Both the position numbers and the translations under genes were made by a program. A stretch of 55,481 nucleotides of DNA, taken from positions 1 through 55,481 of the forward strand of contig CALWXR010000011.1 in the NCBI GenBank assembly GCA_944385535.1. The letters run 5' to 3'. The stretch is from an uncultured Oscillospiraceae bacterium. Lineage in GTDB: Bacteria > Bacillota > Clostridia > Oscillospirales > Oscillospiraceae. Every line of letters begins with the position of its first letter. The stretch's first letter is position 1. This document shows positions 50,732 to 55,481 of the stretch, piece by piece. The notes beneath the pieces are model-generated. The model was not told the origin of the DNA. It did not search any database and saw only the letters and a list, made by a program, of their open reading frames with translations.

Positions 50732-51383
50732 CGAGCTCTACGAATACGGTATGAACTCCGCCCCTGCAAAGGCATGCATCCCGCAGGAGTTGGTTCAAAG
50801 TCTTCCCAGACTGGAACACATCAATGGGCGGGTTGTTGTGCAGTATTGGTACTATTACCGCAATGTATCCTATCCTTGGCAAATAGATGAACCCCTCTAC
50901 TATGCCGCATTCGATCTCTATGAAGATAAACTGGTAGAGATGAAGGTGTTGAGCCACCGCTCATTCGGCCAATCCTGGCTGGATCTAGTTACACAATCTT
51001 CCAAAATGCGGGAGGTTAAGTATCTACAGTATTGTGTGATGCTGCTAGAACGCGGCAGTATCACCGAGGAAGAGATTGTTTATACCCAGGCACTATGGTT
51101 GGACTGTCAGGCAGTTACTATTTTTCCAGACCTTTATTACCGTTCTGGTATTCGCCCAGAGGCAGTTCAAAAACTAATCAGCCCGGAAATGGCGGAAACC
51201 AGCCGGTATATAATAAAAATCTGGAGTAGCGAACTGCTGAAACACATCCACCAGAAGACGGATGGTTATGAGAAGCTGGAAGCTATTTGGAATGATCCGG
51301 TTTTTGCGGAGGAACAGGAAATCTTTTACGAACTCCGAGACCGGGGGCCAGCTCCGGGTCTGCGCTTCGAGGGCGATTATTGA
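50721..51383 (+). CDS. Unrecognised 220-residue protein
   Basis: ATG 50721 is 7 bases after GGAGG; an ATG at 50715 is too close. The N-terminal half is beta-rich and aromatic (VVVQYWYYYRNVSYPW near 37-52) and the C-terminal half helical. It overlaps the preceding gene. No motif is recognised. The pair 50045/50721 looks like a two-gene module added to the repair island. Confidence 0.65.
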   Translation: MTFDELYEYGMNSAPAKACIPQELVQSLPRLEHINGRVVVQYWYYYRNVSYPWQIDEPLYYAAFDLYEDKLVEMKVLSHRSFGQSWLDLVTQSSKMREVKYLQYCVMLLERGSITEEEIVYTQALWLDCQAVTIFPDLYYRSGIRPEAVQKLISPEMAETSRYIIKIWSSELLKHIHQKTDGYEKLEAIWNDPVFAEEQEIFYELRDRGPAPGLRFEGDY

Positions 51384-51396
51384 AAGAAGGGAAAAC

Positions 51397-51783
51397 ATGA
51401 TTAAGATCACACATCATATTGAGTTCAATTTCAAGGACAGAGAAGCCTCTGACCTTGAAAAGCTGAACAGAATTTTGGCTTCCATGAAACTCGAAAAGCT
51501 CGAACTTAAGAATTCGAGAGGCTATCTCGCCGTGACGCAGGATGGCGAGGGCAATCTTCTGGAAAAACGCTACGGCCTAGATAGTGGCACTCTGATCTGC
51601 ACACCCTCCAGAAACGGTGACTGCTACCAGATTGACACTGCAGTTGCTGACCGTTCTGTAGATCATGATGAGTTTTTGGAAATCTGGCGTGCAAACAACT
51701 CAAACAGAGTCATGCGCACGGTTATTACGATGGAATATGAGAATGACTATGCATACATCATTCTCCATCATCAGAAGAACTAA
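51397..51783 (+). CDS. Unrecognised 128-residue protein
   Basis: The start at 51397 follows GAAGGGA. The protein is rich in charged residues, with an alpha-beta pattern, and ends in beta strands (VITMEYENDYAYIILHH). It has no recognised motif. No terminator is seen before the membrane-protein gene that follows at 62 bases. Confidence 0.6.
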   Translation: MIKITHHIEFNFKDREASDLEKLNRILASMKLEKLELKNSRGYLAVTQDGEGNLLEKRYGLDSGTLICTPSRNGDCYQIDTAVADRSVDHDEFLEIWRANNSNRVMRTVITMEYENDYAYIILHHQKN

Positions 51784-51845
51784 CATCGGCACTTGATATT
51801 GTGGTACTCCATCTGTCAGAATAATATCATCCAAGAGGTGTTCGA

Positions 51846-52841
51846 ATGAAATTAAAGAATTATGGGAAGAGGCTGCTGTGGGTACTGCTGGTGGCTATGG
51901 TGTCTGTTCTGATGGTTTGGCGTTTCCAAATTGCTTCGGAAAATGTCAGAATCTATCAGGAACCTGATTATGACTATTACGTTTCACTATTGTGGGAAGT
52001 TCTGAAGGAACTTACTGTTTTCCTGCCAATCTGGCTACTCGCTATTTTAGGTTTGATCAGGTCCTTCCTTGGAGAAAATTGGTTCCCCTTTGCGCAAAAA
52101 ATTCCTATCCAAGTGACCAAGGTTATCGTGGCTGCATCGGGACTCTTGCTTATTGGTACAACCATTGCGGGTGTAATATACACAGAAAGCCCCGGGGATA
52201 CTTATATCATTCAGTATATATTGGAAAATAGATTTGAAGCTTGGAGAACCACGTTCGCCTGGATCCTCTTTTATGGCATTCTGCAATACATTGAGCAATG
52301 GGGCTTTCAGCGGAATTACTGCCGGAAGCAAATCCGTAAAATACAGGTATGGACCACTGCAACGATAGCTTTGACATGGATGATACTGTTTGAAATTAGC
52401 TGCATAGACTTATGGTATATTCCACTAAGCTATGTGAGTAGTCCGAACACTTCGGAAGACTACTATCTGTGGTGGTTCTCTCTGTACTCAGCAGTATTTC
52501 TTCTTCCGCTATGGTTTTTTGCAGCCCGGAAGGCAATCCGGTTAATTAAGAACGATACCCAGTGGCTGACACTTTCGACCATTGTCCCCAAGAAGGTTAC
52601 AACACTGATTGTACTGGCGGAAACCGGTCTTGTGGTTTGGCAAATTCTGGAATGCCGCACTGCCAGTGCGTGGGTTGCCTTTTCTGAGGTTCCGGAGTAT
52701 ACGGAGGCCAGAGTTTTGAGGCACTTATTCCTCGCGATGATTTGTGGACTGGTTTTGTTCTATACGGTATGTTTGCTCATAAAGCAAGCCATGAATGCTC
52801 GCCAGGTAAAGCGTGAGCAGAACATAGAAAATCTGAATTGA
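51846..52841 (+). CDS. Polytopic membrane protein
   Basis: The protein has 331 residues. Hydrophobic segments suggest about seven or eight membrane spans: near 9-25, 50-68, 80-103, 128-145, 160-180, 200-222, 240-260 and 285-308. The loops carry few conserved charged residues, and I see no transporter or enzyme motif. The start ATG 51846 follows CAAGAGGTG. Its place before an EcsC-type gene recalls the membrane-protein/EcsC order at 25334-27572, although the two membrane proteins are not similar. Confidence 0.75.
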   Translation: MKLKNYGKRLLWVLLVAMVSVLMVWRFQIASENVRIYQEPDYDYYVSLLWEVLKELTVFLPIWLLAILGLIRSFLGENWFPFAQKIPIQVTKVIVAASGLLLIGTTIAGVIYTESPGDTYIIQYILENRFEAWRTTFAWILFYGILQYIEQWGFQRNYCRKQIRKIQVWTTATIALTWMILFEISCIDLWYIPLSYVSSPNTSEDYYLWWFSLYSAVFLLPLWFFAARKAIRLIKNDTQWLTLSTIVPKKVTTLIVLAETGLVVWQILECRTASAWVAFSEVPEYTEARVLRHLFLAMICGLVLFYTVCLLIKQAMNARQVKREQNIENLN

Positions 52842-52853
52842 GGATATGATACT

Positions 52854-53297
52854 ATGAATCAGAACCAAAAGCGTCGTGAAGCGGCTCTTACAAAAGAACT
52901 GCTGGCAGCAGAAAAACAGGAAAAGAAAATGGAGCAGGCTGCGCTGAAAGCAAAGCCTGCTCCATGGAAAAAGGAACTGGAAAGTCGTATCCCAGAAAAG
53001 GTATATGCCGGTCTGGAAAGTGCCTTCTGTAAGGGGTTTGGACTGGTATTCGATCAAGGCCGGGCCATCATCGAAAAAGGCTACAACAAGGAAGATATGC
53101 AGGCAGACCATGCCATCCGGGATTTTGCAGTTCAGCTCAAGGGTGGTCGGAAAGAACTGAAGCAGATGCACAAGAGTGCCAAGCAGTCCGATCTGGTCAA
53201 CATGGCCATGACCACGGTTGAGGGTATAGGCCTAGGCGCGTTGGGTATCGGTATGCCGGATATCGTACTGTTTCTGGGAAATCTACTGAAAGATTAA
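52854..53297 (+). pseudogene. EcsC-family gene truncated at an IS110 remnant
   Basis: The 147-residue product aligns with residues 1-155 of the intact EcsC protein at 26745: a coiled-coil start, an IPEKVYAGLESAFCKGF-type core and GALGIGMPDIVLFLGNLL. The match ends abruptly at LLK, and the frame then stops at 53297. The intact copy continues for 115 residues. The DNA that follows belongs to an IS110-type remnant, so insertion removed the 3' half. The short product keeps the membrane-facing segment and might still be made. Confidence 0.8.
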
Positions 53298-54227
53298 CTA
53301 TTAAAAGTCAACCCTCAAAATGAATGGTGGTGGTCAAACACAGCTGGTTCAAAAAGGGCATAGCAAAGCTGAGGTCTTGTCAGACCCCTGCTGGCAATTC
53401 AAGTGGTTGCCGCTCAGGTTACAGAGCGATAGGGTTGCCTGGATTTCTCCATGGCGAAGATAAGCCGCACCAGCTTCTTGGCTGCGTGGGAAATGGCTAC
53501 ATTGTAGTGCTTGCCCTCTGCCCGTTTCTTTGCCAGATAAGTGGAAAAGGTTGGGTCCCAAAGGCAGACATATTTGGTGGCGTTGAAAAGTGCGTAACGC
53601 AGGTATCTGGAGCCACGTTTCTCCATGTGTGGGTAACAGTTTTTCAGTTGCCCGGATTGGTAAGTAGACGGTGACATTCCAGCGTAAGCCAGCAGCTTAT
53701 CTGGAGAGTCAAAGCGAGAAAGATCCCCGGCCTCCGCCAGGATCATGGCTCCCATGCGGCAGCCAATGCCTGGAATGGTGGTGATGGGAGAATGGATTTT
53801 CTCCATCATAGTCTCGATCTCCGCTTCGATCTCGTCGATCTCAGCATCCAGTTCCCGGATGAGCCGGATGGTGTGCTGTAATTCCAGGGACTTGGCAGGC
53901 ATTTTAGAACCAATGGAGTTTCGTGCGGCATCCCGAATCGATACCGCCATATCCCGCTTGTAGCGTCCCTTTGAGGCATTCGCGAGAAGGGATTTCAGCC
54001 TTGTCAGGTGTGCTCCGGCAATCTGTTTGGCTCCCGGAAACTCCTCCAGCAGGGCATAGACAGAGACCATGTGGAGCGTTGGAACCAGCTTCTCCAACTC
54101 AGGAAACAGGATGCAGACCAGTCTGGAAACCGAGCTTTTCAGCTTGGCACGCTCTTTTACTTTGTCATAACTGATTAACAAAACTGCAAAGGGCTGTGGT
54201 TGGAACCTTTCAAGAACCATCTTGTGG
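53298..54227 (-). mobile_element. IS110-family remnant, transposase 3' half
   Basis: The minus-strand frame from about 54227 to 53414 encodes the C-terminal part of an IS110/IS116 transposase: SVSRLVCILFPELEKL, a coiled coil ELDAEIDEIEAEIETM, the helix-hairpin-like TIPGIGCRMGAMILAEAG, and FDSPDKLLAYAGMSPSTYQS with KRGSRYLRYALF. The N-terminal RuvC-like DEDD domain (about 150 residues) is missing, so it cannot transpose. The 116 bases after the stop (53298-53413) are non-coding, as at the 3' end of such elements. The element's left part was lost where it meets a ParA fragment. Confidence 0.75.
53414..54227 (-). pseudogene. IS110-type transposase, N-terminally truncated
   Basis: The C-terminal Transposase_20 domain is intact, with PGIGCRMGA, LAYAGMSPSTYQSGQLK and GSRYLRYALFNATKY, and the frame ends at 53414. 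The catalytic DEDD half is absent. The frame is open into the ParA fragment upstream, so a fusion protein is possible in principle, but no start codon with a ribosome site belongs to it. It is a decay product rather than a gene. Confidence 0.75.
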
Positions 54228-54721
54228 TAGGCGGCTTTGACGGATGCCACAATATCCTTGCGGAAATTGGTTTCATTCGCCATGGTCATAAACACGCCAC
54301 CGATTTTCAGCTTGGGATTGATCTGCCGCTTGATGTTCTGCACCGTATTGACCAGCTCCGTCATGTTTTCGGCAGCAAAATACTCTGCCTGAACCGGAAT
54401 CAAAACATAATCCGATGCAGACAGAGCATTGATGACCAGCATACCGAGGGACGGGCGGCAATCCAGCAGCACATAGTCGTAATCCTTTTTAATTTGATCC
54501 ACATACTGACGCAGCACTGTCTCCCGGCTCATGACATTCACCAGACCTACCTCGACGGCGGACAGGGTACGGTTGCCGGGGACGAAATCAAAGCCCTCGT
54601 GATGGTGGCAGATTTCCGGATGCTCATTGCCGCTGACACCAGCCACAATGTCGTTCATGGCATTGCCCAGTGTCAGCGGCAAATCATTCGGTTTTCGAAG
54701 TCCCAGCATTTTGGTTAAGTC
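54228..54721 (-). pseudogene. ParA/Soj-type partition ATPase fragment
   Basis: About 164 residues of a ParA-family ATPase remain. They include LTKMLGLRKPNDLPLTLGN, VPGNRTLSAVEVGLVN, the Walker B-like strand YDYVLLDCRPSLGML and IPVQAEYFAAENMTEL. The P-loop part at the N-terminus is cut away by the IS66 element at 54722, and the C-terminus is replaced by the IS110 remnant. Its presence suggests that this side of the island came from a plasmid or integrative element with its own partition system. Confidence 0.8.
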
Positions 54722-54834
54722 GTAAGTGCTCAATAACCACCCGCCTAGCATTTGACTTCGTACTGTGAGATAATGTCCCAAACTTGAAAAACTGACGGTG
54801 AGTTTTTCAAGAAAACGGATAGGGATGGTGTCAA

Positions 54835-55155
54835 ATGGAAGAAGTGCTAGCGGTACGGGATGCCTTTCGAGCACAGCAATGGGCAATGCTCATTCAGGAA
54901 TGTAACAGCAGCGGCCTGACAAAGCGTGCGTTTTGTCGGCAGCGTGGTATTTCAGAGAAGAGCTTCTACTACTGGCTGCGGAAGATGCGCAGTCAGGCGG
55001 CAGAGGCTGCCGCACCACATTTGGTGCAGTTGGAACCGATTTCTCAAACAGAGGATATGCTTCAAATCCAGTACCGTGGAGCAGAACTGAAACTGCCCGC
55101 CGACGTGGATCTGGATGCCGTAGCAGCGTTGCTTCGTTCTATTGCGTCCCTATGA
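54835..55155 (+). CDS. tnpA: IS66 accessory protein TnpA
   Basis: The protein has 106 residues. The helix-turn-helix region FCRQRGISEKSFYYWLRKMR near 39-58 is typical of the IS66 Orf1 protein, which helps the main transposase. The length agrees with the family. The stop overlaps the next start (ATGA at 55152-55155), as usual in IS66 elements. Confidence 0.85.
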   Translation: MEEVLAVRDAFRAQQWAMLIQECNSSGLTKRAFCRQRGISEKSFYYWLRKMRSQAAEAAAPHLVQLEPISQTEDMLQIQYRGAELKLPADVDLDAVAALLRSIASL

Positions 55156-55481
55156 TGGATCTGTCGAAAGTGCGCAATTACTACATTGCCTGCGGTTACA
55201 CCGACCTTCGCCTGGGAATCGATGGTCTGGCCGCTGTGGTAACCCAGCAATATGGAAGCCAGCTGAGCGAGGAAAGTCTGTTCCTCTTCTGCGGCCGTCG
55301 GACCGACCGAATCAAGGCTTTGTACTGGACGGGAGACGGGTATCTGCTGCTGTATAAGCGCCTGTCCAATGGAAGATTCCAGTGGCCACGGTCAGAATCG
55401 GAGCTGCGGCTGCTGGATCCCCAGAGCTTCCGGTGGCTTATGGAAGGACTTCAGGTGGAGCAGAAAAGCGCCATCCGGAAA
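55152..55481 (+). CDS. tnpB: IS66 accessory protein TnpB (partial)
   Basis: At least 110 residues are visible, running off the window edge. The sequence shows the Orf2 (TnpB/PF05717) pattern: IACGYTDLRLGIDGLAAVV, LFLFCGRRTDRIKALYWTGDGY, LYKRLSNGRFQWP and a final FRWLMEGL. It is coupled to tnpA by a 4-base overlap. Its exact role in transposition is not known. Confidence 0.88.
   Translation, partial: MMDLSKVRNYYIACGYTDLRLGIDGLAAVVTQQYGSQLSEESLFLFCGRRTDRIKALYWTGDGYLLLYKRLSNGRFQWPRSESELRLLDPQSFRWLMEGLQVEQKSAIRK

Larger units (their letters stand above)
54722..55481 (+). mobile_element. IS66-family element, left part
   Basis: The left end is placed at GTAAGTGCTC (54722), because IS66 elements commonly begin GTAAGxG and because ParA similarity stops exactly there. 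A perfect 11-base inverted repeat (54783-54793 and 54801-54811) lies in the leader. The two accessory genes tnpA and tnpB follow on the plus strand, and the main transposase (tnpC) should lie beyond the right edge. Confidence 0.75.

Noticed and set aside
3400-53300. Many long open frames on the minus strand opposite plus-strand genes
   Set aside because: They lie entirely opposite genes with clear motifs and ribosome sites, have skewed composition and show no domain. They are shadows of high-GC third positions.
53414-54886. A 490-residue open frame reading as a ParA-transposase fusion gene
   Set aside because: It starts within IS66 leader DNA, lacks the ParA P-loop and the transposase catalytic domain, and changes similarity abruptly at 54722 and about 54228. 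It is a chain of fragments that happen to be in frame.
1-55481. CRISPR arrays
   Set aside because: I found no regularly spaced direct repeats of 23-40 bases. The only tandem repeats are inside genes (4119-4193 and 30329-30370).
1-55481. tRNA or rRNA genes
   Set aside because: No cloverleaf with a GTTCGA-type T-arm or rRNA signature was found in the gaps. TTCGAA-like strings occur only inside coding frames.

Overview
The window looks like an accessory island of a Gram-positive anaerobe, most likely a gut Clostridia (Oscillospirales or Lachnospirales type). This is inferred from GC content near or slightly above 50%, strong AGGAGG-type ribosome sites before nearly every gene, LytTR, CpsB-type PHP, BspA-like leucine-rich and EcsC families, and IS256/IS110/IS66-type transposon pieces. 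I see no rRNA, tRNA, CRISPR array or core housekeeping genes. Insertion-sequence material lies at both edges.

Layout. (1) 1-430: the start of an IS256-like transposase running off the left edge, then a non-coding stretch with an orphan promoter and a six-codon start. (2) 430-2881, minus strand: a three-gene overlapping operon whose first product fuses a complete R-S-ExE ADP-ribosyltransferase to an HD phosphohydrolase. (3) 2882-3447: a stem-loop-rich intergenic region. (4) 3448-27572, plus strand: a long set of genes built around five NTPases (two dynamin-like GTPases, a HerA-like ATPase, an Hsp70-like ATPase and a Ycf46-like AAA+ ATPase). With them are four HExxH metallopeptidase-like proteins, two papain/C39-like cysteine peptidases, a LytTR regulator, membrane proteins and an EcsC protein. 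(5) 27663-53297, plus strand: an ADP-ribose/NAD and RNA-repair island. It holds an ADP-ribosylglycohydrolase, a PARG-like hydrolase, two NADAR proteins, a DUF1810 protein, two NadD-like nucleotidyltransferases, an RNA ligase, an HD-polynucleotide kinase, RtcB, a 2H phosphoesterase, a metallophosphoesterase, an alarmone-hydrolase-like HD protein, a BtpA protein, several BspA-like repeat proteins without signal peptides, and many unrecognised ORFs. (6) 53298-55481: an IS110 remnant fused in frame to a ParA fragment, which an IS66-family element cuts in turn.

How the parts may work together (inference). Section 4 looks like one NTP-driven membrane/proteolysis machine: GTPases and EcsC for membrane work, HerA/Hsp70/AAA+ for substrate remodelling, zincins and C39-like proteins as effectors or processing enzymes, and LytTR for control. 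Section 5 contains enzymes for the two main RNA healing and sealing chemistries (5'-kinase plus 3'-OH ligase; RtcB for 2',3'-cyclic phosphate ends) next to several families that remove ADP-ribose from protein or nucleic acid or could rebuild dinucleotide cofactors. Together with the ART-HD operon this suggests a stress or anti-phage island that handles RNA cleavage, ADP-ribosylation and NAD loss. Tight overlaps (ATGA junctions) and repeated paralogue pairs argue for co-selection of these genes rather than a random collection.
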